Assembly: GCA_029721515.1 (NCBI GenBank)
Contig: CM056558.1
Span: 16,957,240-17,021,239, forward strand
Length of the DNA: 64,000 nucleotides
DNA from: Synanceia verrucosa
Taxonomy: Eukaryota; Chordata; Actinopteri; Perciformes; Synanceiidae
Direction: 5' to 3'
Below, piece after piece: positions 1 to 12,976 of this stretch. Every line of letters starts with the position of its first letter. Position 1 is the first letter of the stretch. Position numbers and translations under genes: made by a program. The notes beneath the pieces were generated by a model. It made no database searches and was not told the DNA's origin. It worked only from the letters and a program-made list of their open reading frames with translations.

Positions 1-1217
1 GGCACACAAACACATGGATTGGGTAGCCTTGAAGCTCAACATGCCGACAGCTCCTGAATAGAAACTAAGTAGCAGGTACTAGTATACAGTATGTAGAACT
101 TGTAAATAAACATGGTACTAAATCAGTTTTAAGGGTACATACAGTATACCTAAATCGAAGTGAAAATAGATTTTCATTTCAGGCCACAGGGAAATCTTGT
201 CAACCTCAAGAAAAACAAAAGTAGAAAATGTGAAAGCTTGTGTAAACTTTGGATATCCTCTGTTACACTCAGGGGGGTCAGCCTGACCTGGAACGATATT
301 TGATTTCCTGCCAGGTTTCCAAGCCTTAACATGAAGTGACTCTAGAGTCCAATCCTCAGACGGATTTTTATAGTCGTCCTTGTGCGGACCTTTCTTTCCT
401 CGGCGTCTCGGCCACCGGAGCGTCATTCTTAATTTTTATGCCCTTGCTTAGCGATGTTGACTGCAAAATATGTTGCAGGAAAGTTGACCATAACACATAA
501 AAGTGACACTTCAAAAGCAGTCAGTCCCTGTAACCACCTACCATATGTCTTCTTTTCATGGATCAAGTCAAGCACCTGTCTAGAGAAATACACGTTTTCT
601 GTCTGAGCTTCAACCTTTGAGTCCAACTGATGTAAACACAAAACAATACGTAAATAGCAACAGCATGACTGAAAGACGCAAGAAAGACAGATATTTATGT
701 CATACATAAATTAATTTTAATTGACCTGAGGATAATCTAGGAGGTCCGCAGCAGAAAGAGGAATTTTGTTAGGAAACTAACAAAAAACTATAATTCCATC
801 GATAAAATCGAAACTATAATTCCATCGATAAGAAACACTATGAAAGAATTTATGGATATTTTGGTCAGGGGTTTCATATCATGTAATAAAACTTAGAGCA
901 AACATTCTATCAGATGGGGGAGCATGGATCAAAATCTTATCTTATATGACATGAAAAAATAAGGGAATCACTGGTCTGAAGTGAATTAAAGGCATGTCTA
1001 ACTCCACTTTTGCTACATAAAAGGCACATTCTCTGGATGCATGGTAAGGGGCAGTTTAAGCTTAATCTTCTTATTAATCATATGTGTGTTTTGGGCATAG
1101 CAGGAATTAAACCAACACACTGGTTGCATAGATATATACTGAACTAACGTACACACAAACATTGTTAATATTTTCTTTGTGTATCGCTCCTTCTGGACAT
1201 TAACCGCCATAGTTTAC
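1..1217 (-). other. nos1ap: nos1ap intron downstream of the linker exon (partial)
   Basis: This is the start of the intron after the most 3' visible exon, opening with GTAAAC. It is AT-rich. The only structure I see is a 20-bp direct repeat (785-804 and 811-830, period 26) containing TCCATCGATA. I looked for the following NOS1AP exon (glutamine-rich coiled coil) and did not find it. The open frames here have no recognisable protein content. Confidence 0.75.
785..830. repeat. Two-copy tandem repeat, period 26
   Basis: Two identical 20-bp copies ending in CCATCGATA lie at 785-804 and 811-830, separated by 6 bp. It is a local duplication in intronic DNA, with no function visible. Confidence 0.8.
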
Positions 1218-1387
1218 CTTGCTCTGTGCGTGGTTCAGGTCAGGTGTCTTGGCTGTAGCATCCAGGTCAGTCACTCCTCTGTTGAGGTTAGACTCCTCTG
1301 CCGTCGACACCTGGCTCGCCTCCTCTGCATCGATATCCGTCTCCTCAGTGACGGTCGCCGTCTTCTCAACGCCCGTTAGTTCCCGAG
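1218..1387 (-). CDS. nos1ap: nos1ap linker exon encoding RELTGVEKTATVTEETDIDA...NHAQSK
   Basis: This 170-nt exon starts with two bases that complete a split codon (alanine), followed by 56 residues. The acceptor is ...CCTCGGCCCAG and the donor is GTAAAC. It encodes an acidic, Ser/Thr-rich linker: ELTGVEK, TEETDIDAEEAS, then RGVTDLDA and a final HAQSK. The TEETDIDA and RGVTDLDA blocks match the NOS1AP linker; the sequence between them differs from mammals, as expected for a disordered region. The acceptor sits directly beside a CA/TG-rich stretch in the intron (about 1395-1490), so the pyrimidine tract is partly made of TG repeats. The following exons, with the glutamine-rich coiled coil and the PDZ-binding tail, would lie before position 1. 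Confidence 0.93.
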
Positions 1388-4300
1388 CTGGGCCGAGGAA
1401 AGTACACACACATACAGGTGGGTGAGCACGCACGCCTGCATACACACATGTAGGCATGAGCATGGCCACACGCACACATGGGTGGACACACAGAAATGCA
1501 CTCCAGTCAGAAACATTATCCACAGCATTGTGATTATGTGCTTGAATAAAGACAGTGTGTGCTCTATGTTTTAATTGTCCAGAGGTACAACACTGAAGCA
1601 AATCAGAGCTTTAACACAGTGCTGCTAGCTCTCATTTCTTGGGAATTTCCATTTTGAGTTTTGAAAGAGCGCCTTCATTACTGGAAATACATTTTCAATG
1701 GGATGAACTGGACAGGGCTGGATACACATCATGTTTTTTTTTATAATTAATTATAATTATCATAGAAAACACCCAATTTAGATCAGAAAAACATTGTCAA
1801 AAGCTGGTTTATTTGTACTTTAGCAATACACTGAAACACTAAAGTGAAAAAAATGTAATTTGCAACAAAAGGTTCAGTGTTAATTCCACTAAACAGATGC
1901 TGAAAACCTTCTTAGAATCGCAACACTGTACTTGCCTTCAGCAGTCTGAATTGTGTTGAATATTTTACCATTTCATTTTGACTTTTTTTCACCAGGCGAT
2001 ACACCAGAAAAACAACAGTGGTTGTCACAGTTGGAACACTTCTACTCAAAGCCTGAGGATGTGTATCATAACCTGACTTAATTCAAAATAAATTGTGAAA
2101 CGGGGAAACGTATTTGCCAGTGGTCTAATCATGATGCATTTTCTCATTTAATCATAGTTTTTGACAAAAGCCCACTAGATAGAATTGCATTTGCTTCCCT
2201 GGCATCATAGCTGTGCTCATAATATATGATTGCACTTGGAGCCACAGGGACTCTGCTCACTTAAGTGGCAAAGCTATTTATACCTAAAATAAATGGCGGT
2301 TACTAACATCCACTCAAGGCTGCTTCTTACACAACCTCATATAGCAAGTTTCATTAAAAACATTTTAAAAACAAAAAAAGAAAGGATCTTAGTGGGTAAA
2401 GCCTGGCGCACACTAAACTTTAAAATGTGGGCGATCACAGATGTTAACCACAGATACCTCCAATGTTTTAACGCACCCACCAAACAATTCATTCAATACA
2501 CAGGCCCAGTTCCTCTTTAGGACCCTGGGGAGTGACAGTTTGCCTTATGGTGTGTTCACTGGAAGTCGGAACTTGGAGCTAGGATCAACATAACCCCAAA
2601 GTTTAGTGCTCCCAGCTCTTCCCATCTGTGCTTACGGTGACATGGCTATCCGGATCACTCCTGCTGCTAATGGATTTACCTGGATTCAAGATCGTAAGAG
2701 TGGAGGGTGAGACCAGGATGAGCGGAAAATGCAAAGGTAGAGGACTTGCATTGTTCATTAACAACAGATGGTGCAGCCCTGGACATGTTACTGTTAAACT
2801 AACTGTGTGCTGTAGGGAAGTGGTTGGTACCGGACAACAATGAATTCATTTTTTTCCATTGATATCAGAGTCTGACAGATGTTTTATTTGGAAAAATTAC
2901 CCAAAACATCCATCTGTGCATCTGTGTCTCCTGACAAATGTCAAGACCCTTGTCTCAGTTACGTGATACTGAACTGATGATACTTAATTTTAAACAAAAA
3001 ATGAGCAAGCTGTTCTGTTCTGGATAAAAAATAAGGCAGAATATCCTGTGTGTGTGTATATATGTGTACACGTGGGTGTGTTGTGTCACCATTTTTATGT
3101 AGTTGATTGTTTGTTCGTAAGATGAAATGGTTAATTTCATATCGCAGTATTTTGAGCAATTGCTCTGAAACTCTGCATGTGAATGTTCTGCAGAGAAGAA
3201 AACATCACTTCCTCTGTACTTTGTGCTTGCTCTCCTTTTCTTTTGACCCCCTGCTGTTCAACCCAGTTCTTCATCCTCCCTCCTCTCCATCTCCATTTAT
3301 CTTTTCTTGCTCCCTTCGTCCTCCACAGTCCCAAGTTTCTTTTTCCTCTAATATCCATCTCCGCTCCACCACTATCCATGCCTTCTCCCAGCTTTCCATT
3401 TCTCTAATCGGCTATCTCCCTCTTCCATCCCCTCTCCTTTTATTGCCATGATAATTAGTTCTCCTGATAAGCTCATTGGCTGTGTGTGACGGCTCTTGTG
3501 CTGCTTAACAAACCATGACGGCGAGTGTGTGTGTATATGCTGGAGTTTATATGCATGTGGGGTCCTCTTATTATGTGTGGATGTACAGCTAAAGTGTGTG
3601 GGTGATCTCTGGGCTCATCAGCATGTGAAAGAGAGCTTGTCTCTGGAGGGGGATGTGGAGATAACGGACCCCAGTCTGACGCTCTCACATCAGGCTGGGG
3701 AGGGTGATCAGCGCTGGCTGCTGTAATGACTGTGAAAAAACAGCTCTGATCGGGACTCTTCGAACAGCTGAAACCCCATGTCTGTCCTCTCAGACCCCTC
3801 TCACAGCCACGTGTCTCTGGGCCGCAGTGGAAGCCATCCTGTCCATGCACGAGGCAGCAGAGAAAAGCAGCTCAGCCCACCAGTGTTGCTGTGTGGTGCC
3901 CTTTTTCTTTGGGTTGAGTCATCCGTGACATTCGCTCTAGCATCGCCAACTCGGGCCCAATGCAGATAGGAACGAGCACATCTGTATCTGTGTATGTGTT
4001 TGCTCTATCTGAGGATATGAGACTGTGTGAGAATCTGTTGGGGATGTGCTGCCAAGACTCCAGATTTTGCATTCTTTTTGGACATGGCCTTGATCGTACA
4101 GCTCCATATTTCTTTAGTTTCTTTCCATGACCTAAAAATACAATTCCTTCCTGGCTTGTTTATCGTGTCAAGGGATGACATGCAAATTGCAAAGATCCTG
4201 GGTTGAAAACCATGAGATGGGGGCATGTGGATTCTGGCTTCACCTTTACTGGAACTCTAACTTCCTGTCTGTTCCAAACATTAAAACCTTCAATTCCCTC

Positions 4301-7300
4301 TCAGATTCTTTTATGGAATACTGCAATACTTATGCCAATACTTATGACTTTGGTGATAACGTTATTCAACAAAACAATTACTAATATCTTACATCTGTTG
4401 CTGGTGTAATGTACACAATTCCATCCATCCATCCATTTTTTACTGCTTATCATCACATAGGGTCGCAGGGGGGCTGGAGCCTATCCTAGCTGTCTTAGGG
4501 CGGAAAGCAGGGTACACCCTGGACAAGTCTCCAGGTCATCACAGGACACATAGACGGACAACCATTCATACTCACATTACAGGCAATTTAAATTAGCCAA
4601 TTAACCTAATCCCCATGCATGTTTTGGGATGGTGGGAGGAAGCCAGAGTACCTGGAGAGAACACACGCAGACACAGAGAGAACACGCAAACTCCCCAGGT
4701 CGGTAATTGAACCCGGTACCTTCTTGCTGTGAGGCGACAGTGCTAATCACTGCACCACCGTGCAGTACAGAATCCATACAGATAAATATGACTTGACCAT
4801 CCCTTTCTGAAATGTGTCTCAGATTTCAGTGGAATAAAGGTACAAAAGGCCAGAGAACACATAACAGGACTTTCAATAAGTCATTCAGGGTAGCAGTACT
4901 GAACATTTACACACAGTGCAAGCCACTATGAGTTCAGTACCTGAGTCGTTGCCGTTCTTCTCCCTGTGGCTGTCCTCCTGTCCGTCTGCGTTCTGCTGCG
5001 TGTGCTGCAGACTCAGTTTATGACAGACCTCGAACGCCTGGCCGACTGTCCGAACAATACGCATGGCCTGACTCTGGATGGATGGGAAAGAAAGACAAAA
5101 AAGACAAATGCAGTTGTAGTTCTCAGAACATGACCACTTTTGTGTTGCACATTATCCTGTCTTCTACCTCAGTTTTTCTTCTAATACTGTATAGTTATAT
5201 TTATAACCACTCTATGTATTTTGAAGTGCTGCCATGTATTTTTAGTCCCTGCTGGTATGTATTTCAATTCCTGCTTGATGTATATGCATTTAAATTTAGT
5301 GCTTCATATTGTGTAACTGCTGCTATATATTTAATTTCCTGCTGTACACACACAACATAAGTTTCTGCAGGTAGTGCTCTTTTCTTATTGTTATCCTGCA
5401 ACCCAGTTCTTAAAAAAACAGTAAAGCCTTGAACTTCCCATGTGGAAGGGGATATTTCCAAGATCTTTTCCACTATTGTCATATGCAGACTGGGAGGATC
5501 AAACAAAAAGCAGGAAGTACAGTTTAAAAATGATCCATATAGGTCCAACAACTTGACATGATTCATAAAGTCTAAGGTACAGGAGCTTATCTGTCCACAA
5601 CTAGTGGAATATCACAACATTATTTCTATTTTTCCTTTGTCCTCGGTCTGCTTATCTCTTTCTGCCGTGCTCTGTAAAGGCAGGTCAAATGAAAACAACT
5701 TAGGTGACTTATGTCTGCTATCAGCCTCTTCTTGTCTGGCTTGTCACAGTAGAGAGAGGCAGAAAAGATTTCATTTTAAAGCACTGAGGCCTAGCCTCCA
5801 AACACCACTCATCCTCAGCTGAATGAGCAGGACAGATGTAGTCTGGCCTAAAAGCCAGAACAGAATCAAGACTCTGCCAAAGGACATTCAATCCTTCTTT
5901 GCCCTGGTTATCACCTCTGGAGTGGAAGTCTGAAGTCTATGCATTTGGTAAGGATCAGTATCAGAATATTATGCAACCTGAGGCTTAGTATCATATGAAG
6001 TGTTACCTTAAAAACATTAAACTGGTTATGGCAGACTGAGGTTCTGGGTCTTGACTTCAGTCCACAAACATTTTTGGTTTTAGGATCAGAAAAACTACAC
6101 ATATATTGATATACTAACCACTGAGAAGCTTGGCTGCAGTCATAGCGTGCTCAGACTGTAATTTATTGTCTTATTTTATTTTAATCAAAACATACAGCTT
6201 CAATATAATTTAATATTGTTTCCATAGTAACAAGTCAGCAGCCAAAAAGAATGTATGCCCTCATGTGCCCCACACCTATTGACCTTTAGAGCAACAGTTA
6301 CTACCAACAGTGACCAAGCTGACTTTGTGGCCTCCACTTTGTTGTGTTTAGTTGCCTCGTGTAAAGCCATGAACAGGATGTTGTCACATCAAATATGTCA
6401 AAACCTCTCACACCTGTATGGGCTCCAAAGTCAAGTTCTCTATCATCAAACTACCAATAAAACTATGAATGTTTCACTATATTGTTCCAGCAGTCTGAGA
6501 AAGAAGGTAATAGTGATTGGGAATGACTCTCTGATGTGGCATGTCAGGGTGCCATGGCAACCAACATTATTTGTGACCAACCAACTGACTTATACTGTGT
6601 CACTAGAATTACCAGTACCCAGTTGTACTCCTCTGCTAATCAGTTAAGCTGCAGTTTACATCCACGTCTGTCCAAAATGTCACCACATCTTCATTTCATC
6701 CTGTCATAAATCAGTGTAAATTGTTATTGAGTTATAGTCAAAAGTGTGTTTTGTGAGGTCACAGTGACCTTGACCTTTGAGTCCTTTGAATCGCACCAAA
6801 GTTTGAATCAGTCAATCCTCAAGTTCAAGTGGATGTTTGTGCAAAATCTGAAGCAGTGCCTTACAGGCATTTTCTAGATATCATGTTCATGAGAAATGGG
6901 ACAGAAAAGAAAACAATAACTAATGTGCTAATTAAAACAAATTCAGACCAAAGATCAAAGCTGCAATCAGAACCTCGCATACAATCAAACTACACTAATT
7001 ACAGGGCGCCAGTGTGGTGTTGAGTACGGGGAATGCCTCTCAGAAGTATCACAGATTTCAGCCTAAACCATTTTTTGTCTCATCTGACACCTGTTTTCGC
7101 TCTCTCTCTTCAAATTTTCTGGCGGCGAGTATTAATATCCTCAAAGAGATAAGATAAGTCACTTTACCCACAGTGAGAAAAGATAAGATAGACTGTCACT
7201 TTGAGAGAAAATTGTTTCCAGCAGACTGCTATTACCAGAAACAGCAAAACAGGCTTCATCTGACAGAAAAAAACAAGACAGTTGACAAACAGGCAATATG

Positions 7301-10300
7301 AAAGATATGTAAAACCCTGTGTTCAACCTTATAGTATTGTGTGGTAAGAGATGCCCTGATGCAAATATACCGTTCATAGTTATTCAGGTATCACATTTCT
7401 GTAGCTTCAATCCTTTTCTCTCTCCTCTCTTTTCCTTTTCCTACTCAGACCCACTTCTCTTCTTCTGCATCTCCTGCATCCGTCAATCACCCACCCGTCT
7501 CCTCCTGCTCCTCTGTGGACCCTCTATTCATGTCTTCACAACACATACTGGTCCTCAGCGTGACAGTAAACACACATTATTCTTTGAAGTAATTTCCACA
7601 GGCAGGGGATGATGACAGATGCTGGTGTTATTGAGCACAGTGAACACGCCAAAGGCTCATTGGGATTGGGAAATACACAAGCTAACACAAAGCTGTGCAT
7701 AGTCTCAGTTTGTCCCTTTAAAGGTTTGACTGAAAGCTCAAAATTTACCTTTTCAATAACCTCAAAGCAATCAAGTCAATCAAAGACTTTGGTCCAGCTC
7801 CCTCCATCTCATCCACACAAAGGTGACATCTCCATTCCTAATCCCACCAACAAAACCTTTCTGGCTTGATTGTGTTCTAGCTCAGAAAATGTCAGTCATT
7901 GAACATAGAACTACATTCTACACAAAATAATATCACTGAAAAAACACTAAATAGCAAGTGGGAAAGATTAAAAAAAGGACTAAAGGACATCAGTGATGTG
8001 AGCTCAGCTCTTTGCGCTGGTTAAACTCTGCCAGCAGTGTATGTCAGCTCAAAGTGTTTTATAGTCTTTTTGGAGACACTAGAGTGTTAAGTATTCGAGT
8101 ATTTAACTGTGATAAAGCTACACACATGCTGTTTCACTGGAAGAAAGACAAGCTTTGACCTTTGCAATGGTCTTATTACAGCAGGGTGCTTTGCTTATGT
8201 GACTGAACGAAAGATCAGAGTGAATGATAAAAAAAAAAAAAAACAAGCTCTCGTCTGTGATGAAATCTTAAATGAAACATTAAAAAAAAACAAATGTTTA
8301 AACTCTTCTAAAACTTCCCACCTCTTGTTGCTGTGAGACTACTACTGTCTACTGTCTACTACTACTGTCCTTTCTAAGAAGCAAAAGCAGCAACGGCATA
8401 ATTTGTTTTTTTTACCAGATGAATGCACTGTGGAAAAAAGCAGCCTCCTTATTCATTTGAATGGGATTGCTATGTTGACAAGGTGTTGATGACATAAGCT
8501 AAAATACACCCAGAGGCACTTTCCTAATGGAGGACATTGCAATCTCGACCATTATCTGGGGATCATCACAAAGACAAATAAAAGGACTGCCGCTGTTCTT
8601 CAGTGTGGGGCCAGACCAATTAATGGAACGGCTGATTTATTCAGCTGATTATAGCCCTTTTCAAAATAATCAACACCGTCTAGAATTTTTCAGATTAAAC
8701 TCTGATTATTTTCATAAAACATTGCGGGCATTAAATGGCGTCCTAGCTCTATTTATCTCGTAGATGGAGCACCAACTCTAATCACTCCCCAGAACTGCAA
8801 CTGTAACAGTATGCATCACAACACTTTCTTGCTTGATTCGAACAAGGTAAACATACTGGTTGCTCACTGATGGTGTTTGGATTAACTGTGCGATATTACA
8901 ACATATATATATATATATCGTAGTGCAATATAAAAATGTCTATCGTAAGATATAAGCCTCTGTTGTTTGTATTGTGATTTTATTGTGTAAGCTACTTGGT
9001 TAGCTGTTGCTACACTAACCTTAACGTTACTTCGGTTGTGGTTTAGATACGCCGTGTAAAGTGCAACTCAACATAGGAATGATTGCTGGATAATCCAAAT
9101 GAATCACGTGAGTTCAAACCATGTTCGTTATATGAAGCACAGACATAATAATATGAAGGCCAATGTAACTGCATCAACACTACTGCTTTGTGGAAGCATG
9201 TACGTACATGTCACCCTCAAGGACTCGTTTACGGCAGTTGTAGCTAGGGAGTAAACAGAGACCCAGCAGCATGGAGGAAGAGAGTACAATGGAAAGTGAA
9301 AATAATGTTACCAGTAACGTTATATCAGAAAAAATAAATTGTATATACACTATATGTTGTTATCGGGGTATAAAAATACCTATATCAAGACATACAATTT
9401 TCTCCATATCGCACAACTCTAAATTGATGTTGGTGCAAGACTCTTTGTGTGATCATTGTATTCAAAATGACAAAAGATGGTACAGAGTGATGGAGCAGAC
9501 AAAACGTGATCTCATGCTTAAGGGCATCAGAGGGCTGCTAAGGGCTGCTTTTATATCACCATTCATTCTCATTTTACCTTCTCATTTATTTTATTTCAGA
9601 GATTTACTGCAAGTTTGCAAGTTATTTTGTATACAAAGTTCACTTCATTGTTCCTGAAAGTTGTAAAACTGAAGTTGGTAAGTGTGATGCCAATTAATAG
9701 TGTTCTTGAAAGTGTAAAAGGGATGATTTTTTTCTGCTAAATAATGATATCTGCAAAAAATCTATATTGGTTGGGTCCTACTACAGTGTAATAATATAAA
9801 CTACATATTAAACTACATAGCCTACACATTCATGGATCTGCTACTAAAATTGGACTTTGTGATCAAGAAAAACAATACAATAACAATAATGAAATAACAG
9901 AATAAATAATAATAATAAATCTGAATATTGACAGTATGTATTAAAAACGTTTAATAGCAAATTAAACTAGACTACAGATATGATTTACAGTGCAAGTTTG
10001 CTGTGCAAAAGAAAAATAGTCACTAGTTCATGTCCCAGGTATCTTCCACCAGCAGTCAACACTGGTACCTTTTAACCAAGCTGGTGTTCTAACCTTAACC
10101 ATGGTAACATTATTCCATAAGGGAGTGGTTTTAGTCAGCTGAGCCTGACTTCTTCTTCGTCATGGAGGTGGGAGATCACTAAACATTTATTATTATGGAT
10201 CGTTCTGGAACATACTGAGAAAGGCCCTGTTTGATCATTTGGTATAAGACTTATTGCTGTTCACTTATGTGCCTTGCCAAGAGACTTAAGTGTTATTTAT

Positions 10301-12933
10301 ACCTTTGTTGAACAGACCCTTCTACCACATTTTGCTCATAGAGCCATTTCTCCAAGATGTCTACCATTCTGGCAGCTGAAAAGACTCCTAAAAGATTTGT
10401 CACTCAAATGCAAATCCTGTATATATCCTGCTGTACAGACATGAACTAGTTCCTGAGTTGGACATCTGTCACCATCTCTGTATAGCTCTCTTTCTCTATC
10501 GCTCTCCACATCACTTTTCCTCTTTGTCAGTTCAACTGAGTAAATGTACCCTCCCTGTGTCTCTGTCCTCTATGTATCACACTGCCAGTGAGCTGGATCC
10601 CTGCAGCAGAATGGTTTCTTAGCGGCTATAGGAGAGCGCCTAGTCAAAAGACTGATGCATTATTTATCCCAGATTACCCACAGAGGTTGAGCAGTGCTTT
10701 TGCTCTCCTTTTGGAAGTCTTGGCACAAGTAAAGACAAGGGACAAAAGGGAACACAATGCAATCTAGGAAAAAGCTTGGTAAACAATGACAGGATGGCAG
10801 GGGACTTTCTTCTGATTAAAGCCTTTCCCAACTCTTTCTCCTCTGCTGATGAACTCATTCATTTCTCTTTTCATCCCACGTTTACATATTAATCACATCC
10901 CTCAAAGAAAATCTGCTGCAGGACAGAAGAGAAACTCTGATTTATTCACAGTCTTGTTTAACCTGGACTTCCTGATCACCAGCTAACCACCCCAATCACA
11001 GCCTGGGCTTTTCAAGGAAATTAGTGAGACAGTGAGAAGGTATGACATGCTGCACACAGACATTATCAGACCAAAATAAGTACTAATCAATGAGCAGGTT
11101 TTGAGATTGACTGTGAGCGTGTTTGAGTGTGAGAGCATGAAGTAAGTGGAGTGTGATGGAATGAAGTCATGATGCCTCAGCGACTCTTCAGGACCATTAG
11201 CTCGCTTTCCAGGCTGTGCACAAAGCAAGGGAACATCATACAAATGCTAAAACACTGTTCTAGAGATGGCTGTTTTGGTTTATTTGATTAAATTATTTAT
11301 ACATTTTCAACTTGTTAAAGTTGTAGAGGGACTGCAGTGATTGAGAGGTACCGTGGTAAAAAGGAGCTTCTTCTTTTGGAAGAAAAATCCATACCGTCAC
11401 AGCTCTAGTTCTTTCATGACTACCTTAAGGAAGTTATAGCAGTTGTAAGTTATGGCTATATCATTTATCCAGCAGAACAGCTCAAGATGCAGGTTTACAG
11501 AGCTGTCACAGGTTAACATCACTGTTAATCAAGTCGTCAGATTTGTGTCTAAACTTTACTGATAAACTACAGAGTTAGGCAGAATCAGATGAATGTGGTA
11601 CTGAATGTGACTGTATTCTGTACTAACTGTCTGTTGCTTGTTAGTACTGATTCTCATTTACAGCAAAAAGGAGAGTCAGCTGGACTTGCTTGAAGTTTCC
11701 ATTGGATGAGAGGTTCCACCTCTCATCCAGTGGCGCTTTTCCACTACAAAGTAACAGCATGGTACAGTATGGCACGGCTCAGTTTTTTTGCTTTTCCATT
11801 ACAACTGAGTACCTCAATAGCTCCTCGGCGTGGATGGGGGTCAGATGGGGATCTGAGACACAGTAAAATGGGAAGAAGAAGAAGAACAAAACTATTATCC
11901 TAATGGAGGACACCAAAGTGATTATGTAAGCAATCAAAAGCAATGTGATTTTCTTGTGTAACAATAGTGAAACAGTTACCGGTCTTAAAAATGGCGGGGT
12001 CGAGTTGTGTTTGGCTTTTACAGTCTAGTCGGACGCTTCCAATGACGACACTTATGGGCCAATCAATGGAAGACAGTCAGACGACGTCAGGTTTAGTATC
12101 ACTTCAGCTCGCTTGGAAACAGGGATAAGAAGGTACGAAAAAAATGACCTAGTACTAGGTACCAGGTACTAATGGAAAAGCACCATAACTGTGTAGAGCC
12201 ATGCCGTACCGTACTGTACCGCACCTGTGGAAAAGTGCTACAAGCTGCTTCTTCAGTTCTCACTGACTGGTAGGGAGTCCAGACATTTAGGCCATATAAA
12301 ACAGGTCTCAAGGGGAATGGCTTCTCTCACCAATATGCGAGCTGTTAAGGTTTGCTGCACACAGGTGTGAACAGTTGTTTAAGAATCTGGGGAGGGAGCT
12401 CAATATTGTGTTTTAGGTAGAGTCTGTTGTCTGTTGTTATAGAGAGGGTTCAGCTGCAGCTTCACAGATGACTGAGCAAACAGCAGGTTAAGTTGTGTCT
12501 CCGTTCAGAAGCAGCAGGAGGATGCAGCCTACAAAGATGCCCTGAAGTAACCCTGAAAGCCAGACTGGACTTGCCACTCCTCCTCAGACATGACGTCTAG
12601 AGTCACAGAAAACCAAACCGATGATGCATGTGGGTCATCGCTTTGTCTAAAGCAAGCATTTGCCATCAAAAATCCAACAAAGCGTCAAGTGAGTCAAGTT
12701 TCATGGTGTCACAGCTCACAGAGGTAGAAATACTAGAGGAGAAGTGTGTGAGGCAGAGCTGGAGGTGTGCTTACTGTAGAAAATATACAGTGTAAAAATA
12801 AAAAAAAGAAATACACACTGATCCAAAAAAACTTGTCAGCAGTCTGTGTTTATATCTGAGAAGTGACTTCTAAAGATCAATATGCATTTACTGGAAAGAG
12901 GCAATCTGAAGCCAACACATCTAAACTATGGGT

Positions 12934-12976
<43 letters not shown>

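Larger units (their letters stand above)
1388..4940 (-). other. nos1ap: nos1ap intron between PTB-end exon and linker exon (3.55 kb)
   Basis: Donor GTACTG at the 4940 side, acceptor CCCAG at the 1388 side. Its contents are a CA-rich tract next to the acceptor (about 1395-1490), one copy of a repeat shared with positions 37.7 kb and 50.3 kb (2513-2640), a pyrimidine-rich tract (3210-3450) and a LINE 3' end (4422-4765). The remainder (about 1500-2500, 2650-3200 and 3460-4400) shows no feature I can support. Confidence 0.85.

Noticed and set aside
1200..1601. 133-codon minus-strand frame containing the linker exon as one long gene
   Set aside because: Only 1218-1387 is exon. The N-terminal part (before the CCCAG acceptor) is translated CA-repeat intron and the last residues (VNYGG) read through the GTAAAC donor.
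3107..3451. 114-codon Ser/Pro/Phe-rich frame
   Set aside because: It is the translation of a pyrimidine-rich low-complexity tract; composition explains it and no motif is present.
5264..5566. 100-codon minus-strand frame as an extra nos1ap exon
   Set aside because: No similarity to NOS1AP, and the flanking exons at 4941-5073 and 18075-18183 join exactly in phase without it.
6745..6775. Nuclear receptor element (GGTCACAGTGACC)
   Set aside because: It is part of a dispersed repeat consensus, so the palindrome is inherited from the repeat and is not evidence of local regulation.
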